A stretch of DNA of 64,000 nt from Larus michahellis (taxonomy: Eukaryota; Chordata; Aves; Charadriiformes; Laridae): assembly GCF_964199755.1 (NCBI RefSeq), contig NC_133918.1, positions 372,001 to 436,000 of the forward strand, written 5' to 3'. The notes beneath the pieces are model-generated. The model did no database searches, was not told the origin of the DNA, and was given only the letters and a program-made list of their open reading frames with translations. Each line of letters starts with the position of its first letter. The stretch's first letter is position 1. Shown here one piece after another: positions 1 through 10,744 of this stretch. The position numbers and the translations under genes are program-made.

Positions 1-9
1 GCCCCATAC

Positions 10-79
10 CTGCATTGCCGAGCTGTTTGTAGAACCGATACTCCAGGTGCAGCTGGGGGGCCCGGGATTTTATGGGTTC
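10..79 (-). CDS. CSNK1G2: CSNK1G2 coding exon 3 ([20 protein letters not shown] block)
   Basis: A 70-base exon. The acceptor (minus strand CTCCTCCAAG) ends at 80 and the donor GTATGGGGC occupies bases 1-9. It starts in phase 0 with Glu and ends after one base of the next codon. The residues [20 protein letters not shown] are near invariant in CK1 gamma kinases (start of the N-lobe helix). They are followed by GNA and a split codon that would continue into the EGVPQVYYFG region outside the window. Confidence 0.95.
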
Positions 80-3000
80 CTTGGAGGAGAGAAGGAGAAC
101 GGTTAAGGCTGTTGTAGAGAGCAGGATGTTAAGGAGGTCTGGGTGTCAGACACCTCCTTCACATGCTGGCAGCAGCTGGACTGAGAGCAGTTGGAGTTGA
201 CAAAAACTAGTATAAAATGGAGATGAAGCCTCAGGGGACAAAGAGAAAACCAGCCCATAAGGGAGCCAGATCCACCCCCTCCAGAGAGATCGGGGCGCTG
301 AGGTAGACATTAATGGGAGCAGGTATCAGTGGGGACCACTCTCGCCTGGAGGTCTCTCTGCCTCCGGCACTGTCTGAGCTCAGCACAGGCCGCAGCGAGG
401 TCCTGGAGAAGCAAAGACCCAGCTCTTCTCTCCCCAGGTCCAGATCACCCCACCTGCAGTGACATGTGTTTCTTTGCCTGCCCTCAATTCCTAGCAGCGA
501 GCACAGCCCCCCATGCAGCCATCCATCCATTACCTACCGCAACCCACTCTAACAGAAGGGCAAACAATCTCCTTCCCAGGTGGCCTGAACAATCACCACC
601 CTGAGCACGGAGGGACTCACCAATTTGATAGCTACGTATTCGTTCGTGTAGAGGTTCTTTCCTGCAGGGAGAGACACGAAAAAGGCAATTGAAAGCAAGT
701 GAGCCTTTGCATTAACCCCACGTCGCACCCGCCACAGTCCCCTGAGGGCTCCTGGGCTGCAGAACATCCCGAACAGGTTCGGTGGCTCCCACAACACATA
801 AACAGTCCTTGAGGCATGAGCAGGAGCAGGAACCCACTGTGGGGAGTTACAACATGCCTGTTAATTACCCCAAGATGGGGTACGTGGATTCCTCTGGGAT
901 GGGCAGGCTGCTGGGGGGCTGGAGCCAAGTCTGCTGGGAGGGGGCAGCGTCCCAGTCCGGGCCTGCAGGGATGGGACTGGCCAAGGCAGGAACAAGGCTG
1001 GGACTTGATGCTTCTCCCAGCCACATCCCTGCATGGAGAGGCGCCACACTGCTCTGGGAGGGCTGCCCAGAGTTGGGGGATGCTGCTTTGTGGGCAGTGG
1101 GACCACGAAGAGGGTGGCAGGGAGGAAAGGCCCCCAGGAGCACTGGGGCAGCTTGAGGCATTGAAGACACCGCAGGTAGGTGGAAATCCCTTCCCCAGGG
1201 CTGGGGTCGCTCCTGGGGTTGGCACACACGTGTGTGTGTGCACGTGCGTGAGGCTCAACCTCATCCTTCAGGATGCTCCCACCCACCCGAGGGTGCAGGG
1301 GAAGCCAGGAGTAGACCCAAGCACGGCCCAGACCGAACGAGGAGGAGCTGAAGGCCCCGATGTGCCGTGGGGAGGGCCAGACAACTGTCCCCAAGTGCCC
1401 AGGAGAGCTGAAAGGGCAGCTGTGCCACCCCAAACCCCTGCAAACGACTTCCTAGAGTTATGGGAGTTTTCACACTACAGAAAGGCGTACAGAACTAACG
1501 GTGTCTGCGCATCTCCCTCCTCACCCCAGAGAGCCAGGAGGGCAGGAGGAAGGTGTTACACCTGGGAAGTGTCAGTACAACCTCCGCCCCAGGTCCATAA
1601 AGGCAAAGATGAAAGAGGTTTGCAGAAATATCTGAGCGCCCTTCTGCCAGAGCCCCCAGGACACCGAGGAGAGGGGAGTTACCCGCAGCAGGTTCCCCCC
1701 CATGGCACGCAGAGCCAGCAGACGCGCAACCCCACTGCCTGGCATGTGCGTATCTGATGGAGCTGCATTTGTCTTCTCGGATTTTCTCCAAGCAATTTGC
1801 TCAGGGAACAAGCTCCTCCTGGCATAAGATTTCATCTGCTCCAACGGCTGCGCTCCACCTGAAGCAGCAATAAATCCTTGCCGGGTGACATCAGAGCCAG
1901 CTGCTGAGTGCCAGAGTCGGCGGCAGGATTACGGGAAGAGGGATGAATGGGAGATATTAATGGAGCGGCTCCTCGGACGAACAGGCTCTGCAGCCAAGGA
2001 GGGGTTCAATCCTGCTGCCTCGCTGACCCTCTCCCATCCCAAGGGACCTCTGCCAAGCCAATTTGTCTCCTGCCTCTGCAAAACCAAATGCCTTCAGAGC
2101 AATTAGGAAGTAGGTGATTAGGGAGGGAAAAACGTCTGGCTAACACAAGCATATACCAGACCCAGGGTTTCTGGCCCATCATGGACCCACATTTCCTGGG
2201 GAGGAGGTGGGACATCCCCCAGAGCCATCCATGGCTCCAGAGAGGAAACTCTCAGTTCATTGGGAACTTGACTGGGGCAGTGAAGAACTGAAATCCTGAT
2301 GGACCCCAGTGCAGCCCCCTTGCCCCTGCCATGAGCACAGTCACCTCTCAATGACTTAATGGGGAGAGAAGGCAGCAAGCCGGCAGGGAGGAGATGCACA
2401 TGCAGGCAGCTTATCTTCCATGCACCGGGACCTCTGTGTTTTTCAAACAATCGCAAGGGAGAGCAAAACAGCCCCACACATCGGCTGGGATGTAGGGGCA
2501 GGCAGAGCCCAGGCAGGCAGGTAGGCATGGCCCTGCCTGTGACAACGGCACAGCGTCCCCACATGCTCCCCAGCTACGGTGGCCTCCAGCCTTGGGGCCA
2601 TACAGTTCAGTCCAAAAGAAAAAATCACTGCTGCCTTCAGTGCAGTAACATGCAACCAGAAAACTCACAGGTGGATTTTTCCTGAGGTTAGGCTGGGTCT
2701 GAAGAGGGAAAAAAAATAACACGGCAGGATGCCTGCCACCGTGCCAGAGGCGCACTGCAAAACTGGCCCAGCACAGCAAGGAGGGAGAAGGGAAGGAGGC
2801 AGGAGCATCCCCAGCAGGGCTGTGCTTGGAGAGGTCCACCCCTGTCCCTGTTACGTGGCATCTGTCCTGTTCCCACCGCGCTAGTGACCCTGTGGCTCGC
2901 CGGTACAGAATGCGATCAGGAAAAACACTCTGGGAGCTGGCAGCCCTCTCCCAGCCCAACAAATGGGTCCAAATCATTTGATACCCCCATGGTTCATTCC

Positions 3001-6000
3001 TTCCTGTGACACTTGGAGGGCTTGGACAAAGCTGCTGGAGAAGATGGGGGAGCAGAGAGAGCACGGACCACTGCTGCTGTCTAACCACCACCATTCTCTT
3101 CCCCTTCCCCGATAAATAAAAAGGTGTGAAGAGCACAACCGGCCTATCATGAGGGAAAAAAAAGCAACAGGGATGAAAAAGCAAAAGAGCAAGGAGGCAG
3201 GGCTGCAGGGTCCTTCCCCCAGCAGTGCCTGGCCCATGGCAGGGAACTCCTCGCTCCAGCTCCCGGAGCAGGTCCTGCAGCCGCCCCCACGCTGCCCGCT
3301 CTGCCGAGCGCTCACTAACGATGATAACCTTAACACCTGAAACGTGTTGGAGTCCACAGACTGCCCCAGCGGGGGACCCAAGCAGGCAGCACTGCAGGCA
3401 GGATTCACAGAAAAAAAGGTGCTTTTGAAAGAGGAAAAAAAAGAGAAAAGTGGCAAGACGAGCAGCAGAAAGCAAATATTTGCGCTTGCAGAGAGGCCTT
3501 TGCCCAGCTCAGTGCTGGCGGCGCCTCCGAATCCAGCTGCCAGCACCTGCAAGACACAGCGTGTCCGATCAGAGCCAAGCCAAAGCCACCCATCGGAGGA
3601 GGCGGCCAGATCCGGGCTCTGTATCCCATTTAAAAGTCAGACATGGCTTTCTCTTAACCCTGTGCTAACACCCAAATCATCCCCCTCCCAGAGGCGGATC
3701 TGGCAGCACGGGGATCCAGCACCTGCTCCTGCACATCACGGCGGCCTGAGGAGGAGCCAGGCTCTGCGCCAGGCTCCCAACTGGGTCCCCATCCAGTGCC
3801 GGCCCCTCCACCTGGCACTGCCACTCGGTTGTGGCACGGCATGGGGCACAGCACCACACTGATGGCACTGGGAGCCTCTGCATGCTACGGCCCGGCCTGC
3901 AGCAGGAGCAGGGAGTTGTGCCTGGGCACTAGGACTGGCAGTTTGGCTTCTCTGGTCCCCAGGCGATGCAGTTGAGGAGCGCGGGGGAAGGCGTCAGCTC
4001 GGTGCAAAGGCATCCAGGCACCAGCCCAGCACTGCAAGCACTGCAGCCGCGGCGAGACAAGCTGCATCAGCCCAAGCAATGACAGTTCCTTGGAGCACTG
4101 GGTTTTAAAAAAGTTATTTTAGAGTTTGACCTTCCTCTAGAGGAGGTTCTGAAAGACCAAGAGGAAAAACAACCACGAGCTATGAGCAAGGGAGACAAGA
4201 GGAGCAGTCAGAGCGTGGGCTCTTTCCTCCCACAGCCTCTTCCCAAAACACCCAAGAGCCGCCTCTGGCACAGGGTGGGTCTGTGGCTCCGACCAGCCAG
4301 CATGGCTGAGCCCTTCGCCATACGTGCACATGTGTGGAGGTCTCCATGGAGCCGAAGACAGAAGGGTGTCACATGCAGCATGCTGACCCCAGCCCACGTT
4401 TTCTGAAGGTACCTTTTGTGGACCCCGACAAGTTACCATCTGTGAGTAGCCGGGAAGATGCAGGCCAGGGGTAGGAGACACAGCTCAGGAGAGCTTGGGA
4501 ACGTCCCCAGCGCTCGCATGTGACCATTCAGCTGGGACATGGCCCCAGCCCAGCTGTAGTAGTGACCTGCTGTTACTCATACACCCACAAGGACCCACCC
4601 CCCTTATTTTCCTCCCTCCAAAACACTGGTTTTACTTTTTAAAAACAAGTTAATTTCCAGCCTTTAACTTCGAAGGAAAACAGCTGCCATGTTTCCAAGC
4701 TGCCATTAGAAATGAATGCACCAGGCTCGGGGAGAGGGGTGAGCATGGGAAAGTTGCAGAAAGCACATTTACAGAAGCTCATTGTAGGAAGAACAGAAGC
4801 AGAAACCTTCGCCGGGTCCCTCTCCCTCCCCACATCCCACTCCCGGCCTGAGGCTGCCCCGGGGCAGCTCCATGGCACAGCCTCGGGCCAGGCTCAGGAG
4901 AGGGCCATCAGGGAAACCCCTGCCCAGGCAAGACAAACAGCAGCTCCTGGTTGCAAAGTACGGCTCCGAGGCAGCCCAGCATCAGGCAGAGCTCAGGGAA
5001 GGGGAGCTTGCATATCACCCAGCTGCTCTGGACTCAATTTTGACCCTTCTGGTGAACGTCTCGGTTTTCCTCCTCTCCTCTCCCCTATCCCACCCCACCC
5101 CAAAGCACCACCAACTGCCAAGAGGCATCTGCTCCAACAAAGCCTCCCTGCGAGCAGTATTTGCTGGCCTCGCTCCTGGGGGTGCAGGGAGCTGGCAGAG
5201 GCAGTGGCCATAGCCTGATGCCAGGGCACACAAGCCACCAGCCACGCTCCAGCCACCCCTCCTGCCTTGTGTTTCAGAGGGCAGCATTCACCCCCGGCAT
5301 GGAACAGGGCTGGCTGCAGGCAGCAGAGGTGTAGGGGGGCTGCTCAACCAGGGCAGGGGGGAGCCGGGGGGCTGTAGGCAGCGGGTGCTGCCCTGGGATG
5401 CCTTTGGAAAACCCCAGGAGGAGCTGGGCTGGCACTTGCCCACGGCTGCAAGCTGGCAGGGGGAAGAATGAGCACGTCAGATGTGCTGGCCAGGGCACAG
5501 CGTCCTGCTCAGCCCAGGGTGAAGCGGCAGGATGGGGTGCCCAGTTGTGCTCATACAGCGAGGAACCGGCCAGCAGCGCTGCCTGACTGGGACGGGGACT
5601 GGCACTACGTTTGTGTACGGCCTGGGATGCCAAGACCAGCATGAACGGGGAGGGGCTGGATCCAAGCATGGCTCTAGCAGCCAGGAACTCCTGCCCAAGT
5701 CATTCCCCTTCTGGCTTCCCACAAACGCCTTACGCCAATTTTTTTTTTTTTTCAGTTTTATTTTTAAACAAATCACTTTTGAGTTTGGATGCCTCCGTAG
5801 CTGGGAAGACACCTGTCCCCACCTGGGGCAGCTGAGCTGAGGCACCCGCAAGGACAGAACGGGACCTGCCTCGGCGCAGTGGTGAAACTGGGCAAAGCGT
5901 TACCTGTTCCAGGAAGACAACTTCATCTTCCTCCATCCCCCAGCGCTGGGAGCTGGAGGAGTCACCTCCCAGCACGCTCTTGCAAGATCTCCTGGGTTTT

Positions 6001-8585
6001 TTCACTAAAGGAAAAAGTCCAAAGAAGATTCGGGAGCTTTTAAACACTGAGCTACACTTTGGCCTCTGCAACCAGCCTGCCTCGAGGACTGAAAAATTCA
6101 TTCCCAGGGGAAAACTGAGTGTCCACAGCAAGCACCGGGAAACATCCCTACTCATGCCACCACTTCACAGCACGATCCCTCTGGTCCTTTGCCATTTATC
6201 TGCAGCTGGAGGAATCCCTATTTTCAGTGAAATCCTGAAAGCATTCCTGAGCCCTGACGCAGCTCAGAGGCACACCTAAGGAAGAGATGCGATTTGAGGA
6301 GAAAAGCCACATAGCTGTGGCTTCCACTGCTGTGAGATCTTGTGCTCAGGCCATTAGCACGTTACAGCCGGGCACTACAGGGTGTGCCGGGGCGGCAAAA
6401 CTGCACAAAGGGACCAGAAGCTTCTCTTGCTGGTGGCAAGGACAAATTCTCGCAGCGAGAATCGACCGTTGCAGAGCCCAGAGCAAGAGCTCTCTGCTTG
6501 TCCCTTCGACCACGAGCAAACTGAGCCCGACCGTTCCCTGCAGAGGCTCTGCTCTGAGCAGCTCAGACTGCCTGTTTCACAGGTGCTCCTTGGATCCACG
6601 CGAGACTCGTGTCCACCTTGATGCTGTCCCTAAAACGTGAGGGGAAGGCCGTGGCAGGGGATCATGCCATCCCTCAGCGCTGAGCACAGCAGGCAAAGAG
6701 ACAGCCATGGCCCTGATTGTTTCAGACTCCTGCTTAGGGCAGGATTTTGGAAGATCTCCCCCAGAAACACGTCCCCATTGTAAGATGTTCACTGACAAAC
6801 AGGGAAAAGGAAGTGGAAGGACACAGGTAGGCGCTGCACAGCTTGGAGCCCTCCGTCCACCCGCTCCCAGACAGCCCTGCAGGGAGGCACTGGCAGCATC
6901 CCCAGGGGCTGTCCAGATCCATCTGGGTAGTGAAAGCAGCATTTGGCGCGGCAAAGTCCCTAAATACCTCTCCTTCCACAACACCTGGGTCTGGAGGAAG
7001 GAACAGAGCTCTTCACAACACCGGGAGAGACAGACTCTCCGCTGCTGAACGCGGGAACCACTTGGCTGGATTTTAAATAGAGCATTTTTCCCAAGCTCTG
7101 CAATTAAGTGGCGATCCCACTGGCGAGTTCAGGAACAGGACGGTTTAGCCTGGCACCAGCCAGTCTGTCATGCTGGGAAGAGCTAACATTAACTCCCCAC
7201 AGACAGAGGTGGCACAGCGAGGTGGGTAAACTCACCCTACCCTCCACGCGAGTGCCTGAGCCGGGGCTGCCAGCGGCACCTCCTGACAGCCTCCCACCTC
7301 CTGCTCCTTTTGCACACAAAGAGCCTGCCGAGATGACCACATTTACTGCAGGTTTAGCTCAGAGCTTGGTTTGAAAAGGCGCTGCTTAAAATATCACGGA
7401 GCAACAAGGCCTACAGCCATCACAGGCTCCCAGCCTGCTCTGGGGACAGGCTCTCTTCCCTCTTCCTAGCGCACGAGCCCTTTCCCAAGGCACTCGCAGC
7501 CAAGGCCAAGGCTCCGCCTGACAGAGACTCCATCAACACGTCCAACACGCATTCCTGGAGACATCCAGACTGCACTGCTGGCACAGCAGTGCCTGGCACT
7601 GCCGGGCCTCTCACAGCTGCCTGATGCCAACCGAAGAGTTAACAGCTTGCTGAAAGCCTCCTGGACACAGAGTCCTTGGGAGAGGAGCAGCCTACCCACC
7701 CTCTAAACAAGAGTCTGCTTGAACCATTTTGTGATAAACTTGGTTCAAAATGGAAAGTGACCATGGAAAGTGTTTGGGTTTTATTTAGCCCTCTCTCTCT
7801 CCCCCAGGTAAGTTTTTAGGAGTCTCTGAAACAAACAGTTTCAACAACCAGAGAATTCACCCAGGATTAAATACTGACTCTCTTCTCCAGATGCTCGCCC
7901 TGGCAGAGCCAACATCCCACAAGCCCCCACTCTCCATCCACTGTCCTGAGGCATGCGGAGCAGTGGGAGTGCAGCACCCCTTGCACAAGTAGGGCAAGAT
8001 CTGGCGAGCGCATGGTGGCATCTCGTGAAACACTACTCACTAAGCGCTCCTGGACTGGGGGGGGACACCCAGGCCTGTGTGGGCCACTGCCGCTTCCAAC
8101 AGACAGGACTGAACTGTAACGCTCTCCCTGACAAACCTGCAGAGCAATAGGTATGGGGAGGAGATGCAAAACACCTCTGCAATCAGTCCTTCAGGCTGCG
8201 ATGGGCTTTGAAAGATCAAGCACAGCGTGAAGGGGCTGAGGAAAAGGAAACTGCGAAAAGGAAACACCATATGGCCAGTCAACACCCTTGGTGCCGACAG
8301 TCACAGGCACGTGCCCGCTCCTCCTGCTGCAGGAGGCAGATGCCGGGGCAATCCCTGCACAGGGAGTTATAGCGAGGACAGAAGAAGGCCCTTCTCACCT
8401 AGACGAAGCTCCCCAAAATTGCCGCATCCAATCTTCTTGCCGACCCGGAAGTTGGGACCCACCATTAAGACTCCCGAGTTGGTTCCAGCACTTCGGCTTC
8501 CATGACTGCTCCTTCCTCCACCTGTCTTGGACATCCTTTTACCTTCCTCCAGGTCCCCTTTCCCTCCTCTCTTATCAAAATCCAT
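10..8585 (-). CDS. CSNK1G2: Casein kinase 1 gamma 2, N-terminal part (three coding exons; continues beyond the left edge)
   Basis: Spliced CDS complement(10..79, 621..661, 8399..8585), giving 99 codons plus one base. By family knowledge this is a membrane-anchored Ser/Thr kinase of the CK1 family that phosphorylates LRP6 in Wnt signalling and acts in vesicle and lipid metabolism. The C-terminal palmitoylated tail lies outside the window. Visible in the translation: a Gly/Ser/Arg-rich N-terminal tail (residues 1-38), the gamma-subfamily block [20 protein letters not shown] (about 42-61) with the glycine-rich ATP loop IGCGNFG, and VAIK with the ATP-binding lysine at residue 75. The start MDFDK, with GGKG and [11 protein letters not shown] following, matches CSNK1G2 rather than CSNK1G1 or CSNK1G3. 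All junctions are GT-AG and keep phase. The full protein should be about 415 residues, so roughly three quarters is missing here. SCAMP4 lies upstream on the same strand, as in human. Confidence 0.96.
80..620 (-). other. CSNK1G2: CSNK1G2 intron between coding exons 2 and 3
   Basis: A 541-base intron with a GTGAGT donor at its 5' end (minus strand) and a CAAG acceptor. I see no other feature in it. The short frames on either strand have no recognisable family content. Confidence 0.9.
621..661 (-). CDS. CSNK1G2: CSNK1G2 coding exon 2 ([13 protein letters not shown])
   Basis: A 41-base exon bounded by the acceptor CCTGCAG and donor GTGAGTCCC. It completes the glycine codon split from the previous exon and encodes [13 protein letters not shown], including the VAIK lysine that contacts ATP phosphates in protein kinases. 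Phase 1 in, phase 0 out, consistent with both neighbours. Confidence 0.96.
662..8398 (-). other. CSNK1G2: CSNK1G2 intron between coding exons 1 and 2
   Basis: A 7.7-kb intron of ordinary GC-rich single-copy-looking sequence. It holds short simple repeats, for example an alternating TG/CA stretch near 1,225-1,245 and an oligo-T near 5,740-5,760. Several long frames are open here (816-1757 plus, 2411-3475 minus), but none shows a recognisable domain, splice logic or codon pattern of a gene. Nothing further can be supported. Confidence 0.85.
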
Positions 8586-8642
8586 AAGTTTGTGATACCC
8601 CGGCCTCTCCACGGTTACGCTGCTGCCATACAAATCCCAGAG
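8399..8642 (-). CDS. CSNK1G2: CSNK1G2 first coding exon with 57 bases of 5' UTR
   Basis: The exon starts after a pyrimidine-rich acceptor (ATTTTCGGCAG, minus strand, ending at 8,643) and ends at the donor GTGAGAAGG. Coding part is 8399..8585 (62 codons plus one base). I chose the ATG at 8,585 because its product [10 protein letters not shown].. aligns with the mammalian CSNK1G2 start. The frame stays open further upstream without an ATG, so the extension is not used as a start. The exon carries the charged Gly/Ser tail and the complete glycine-rich ATP loop. A 4-residue upstream ORF lies in the 5' UTR part. Confidence 0.95.
8615..8629 (-). promoter_or_regulatory. Upstream ORF in the CSNK1G2 5' UTR (Met-Ala-Ala-Ala-stop)
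   Basis: On the minus strand an ATG at 8,629 is followed by GCA GCA GCG TAA, ending 29 bases before the main ATG. It has G at position +4. Whether ribosomes use it cannot be told from sequence, but it lies inside the spliced leader. Confidence 0.5.
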
Positions 8643-8759
8643 CTGCCGAAAATTGAGGGGTGAGGAGAAAAGAAGCAGGGTTCTTCTTGGTTAATACACC
8701 ATCACGGTGAGCAGTGGGAGGGCAGGGTGTGGAGAAGGAGGGATAAGCGGCCGCCCACA

Positions 8760-8895
8760 GGTGCTGGGCTACTGAAATGTTAGTGCTTTCCAAGGTCCCG
8801 CCGGGATTGTCATCGTCGCCTGTTACAGGGAGTTCTTTGGTGGAGAAAACATCCTGCGGAGAGGGTTCTCCCAGCGTGGCTCCTCGGTCTCCCAG
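8760..8895 (-). other. CSNK1G2: Possible alternative 5' UTR exon of CSNK1G2
   Basis: A strong acceptor (CTTCTCCTTTCCACAG, minus strand) ends at 8,896. It is followed by sequence that stays open in one frame to about 8,575. I found no convincing donor: GTAACA near 8,826 and GTGGGC near 8,756 are weak. It could be an alternative leader exon or a cryptic acceptor. The lower boundary is a guess. Confidence 0.2.
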
Positions 8896-9954
8896 CTGTG
8901 GAAAGGAGAAGGAGAAAATTAGCACCAGGAAACAAGGAGGCAGAAGACAACAGGGGGTTGCAGGTTCCGGGCTCTGCAGAACCCCTCCAACACCTTCCCT
9001 GCATTACAAATAACTCCCACTACAATGAAGGGTGCCGCAACTGAGGGGTGGGAGAAGCTGGGGTACCAGGACTGTTGCAGGGTGCCCCATGTCTAAGATG
9101 CTGGCATAAATAAATAAATAAAAATCTGGCCACAGCAGCAGGCGAACTGCTTAATGAGTGTCTCCATGTTGGAGCCAGCAGAGAGTCAGCTGAGGAGAAC
9201 AATGTCCCCACGGGGAAGGGCTGCTGGCAGCAGGGAGCCCTTCGGACGCACCTGTCAAGGCGCTGGAGGCCAGGCTGCTGCTGGCCAGACCCCAGAGTCC
9301 CCAGGAGCAGAGGACACACGTAAAGCACCGTGTTACGGGGCAAACCACGCCAGGCATGCAGTTTCCTATGAAGTGAAAAGAGGATATTCTCCCCATGCGG
9401 CTGCTTGCCGGGACAGTCCCTGCGGGTCCAGAGGCTGTGGCCAGCTGAGTCAGAGCGCTTCCCCCAGCACCAGCCTCCATTGCGTCTGGGACGGGACTTT
9501 CGTGCCCAGCGATCCTGCGCCAGGACATGCGGGAGAGGACAGGGTTTCTAAGGGGCATGTGGGGAATGACCACGCTCAGAGCTCCCACGACAGCCCTCCC
9601 AGGCCTGCTGGGCTGGGGTAAAACACACACCAGAATGGGAAGGCAGGACTGAGTAACAATCGTGGAGGCGAGCTCCCGATTGCTGCCGCTTCCTCCGCTC
9701 TCACTAACGAACCTTGATTTTAATTGCAAAGCTCGGAGTGAGGCATGGTGGGCAACAGGGCTGCTAGCCACCGCCTGGGCAAAAGCTGCTGTGACACTCA
9801 TGGGCAGTAACTGATGGCTGTGGATGCTCATTTGCTCGGCGGTCCTGCAGCACCTCACCTACCTCACGTGCGCAGCTCCCAGCACTTCCCAGTGAGACTG
9901 GTGGGAAGCCCCAGGGACTCAGCCCCGCAAACAGCCAGGGCTCCTCAGCTCAGC

Positions 9955-10046
9955 CCCTTGAACCTGGGAGCCCATTGCAGGGGGGCTGCACTAGATGACC
10001 TTTGCAAGTCCCTTCCAACCCAAACTATTCAAAGAATCTATGACAT
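9955..10046 (+). mobile_element. CR1 LINE fragment, 3' end
   Basis: The stretch ends with CTAGATGACC, then CTTCCAACCCAAAC, then a degenerate ATTC/ATCTATGA tail, which is the CR1 3' terminus in plus orientation. Only the last 60-90 bases are recognisable. Confidence 0.8.
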
Positions 10047-10687
10047 CAGCTCCGCGCAAGCTCCCCCCCGTGCAGCGTTCACATGGGTACAGCCCACCAC
10101 TGAGGCCAAATGGGCCCCTTGCTCCCTTCCGGAGGGGTGGGATGACGAGTATCATCGACCAGCTCCACGCTCAGGGAACCAGGTTCCCAAGAGGGAGCCA
10201 CGCTCTCCCTCCATCCAGGACTCCCACCGGAGCTGCCCGAGGGGAGGTCATCCTTGGCTTCTCCTCACAGGGAGACCCATGAGGGAGGCGGATGGAGCGT
10301 GCCAGGAGCAGGACAGCCGGGAAGCTAAACACGGGCTAGAAAGCACAGAGGGTCAAGCAGGAGCCGGGTGCACGCTGGGAGGCCACGTGAGAGACAGACA
10401 GACAGACTGACCGACACACGCATGCACATCCTGCTTTCCCCCCAGCTTTCATCAGCTCTGGTTTTGCTCCCAGCTCAGCCCTTGCTGCGTTTTGAGCGAG
10501 CCGAGCTGGGAGGCAGCCCCCACTCCTCCCTGGCTGCCCCCTCAGCCCTGCTCCACCTCTCACCTCCTGTGATGCCCACCAAGAGCCCGCACTGCCGTGG
10601 CCTTGTTACCTGTGGGTTAAACAACCAAACCCACACCCCTCCAGCACTCAGACTCCAGGAAATGAGCACACTGCAAGTCCTGACACT

Positions 10688-10744
10688 TAGCCAAACCCTG
10701 TAAAACTTTTTATTGGCGCTCAATAGCTATTAATAACAAAAAAA
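10688..10744 (+). other. A/T-rich patch with oligo-A
   Basis: A short A/T-rich stretch with TTTTTATTGG and an oligo-A end in otherwise GC-rich intron. On the minus strand it contains CAATAAAAAG, a polyadenylation-like hexamer, but no upstream exon is recognisable. Confidence 0.25.

Noticed and set aside
816-1757. 313-codon plus-strand frame
   Set aside because: Inside the CSNK1G2 intron on the opposite strand. Gly/Pro/Arg-rich low-complexity product without family features.
2411-3475. Longest minus-strand frame (354 codons) in the CSNK1G2 intron
   Set aside because: Low-complexity Phe/Leu/Ser/Gly-rich translation, no recognisable domain. It lies in a proven intron of CSNK1G2, and competing frames are open on both strands.
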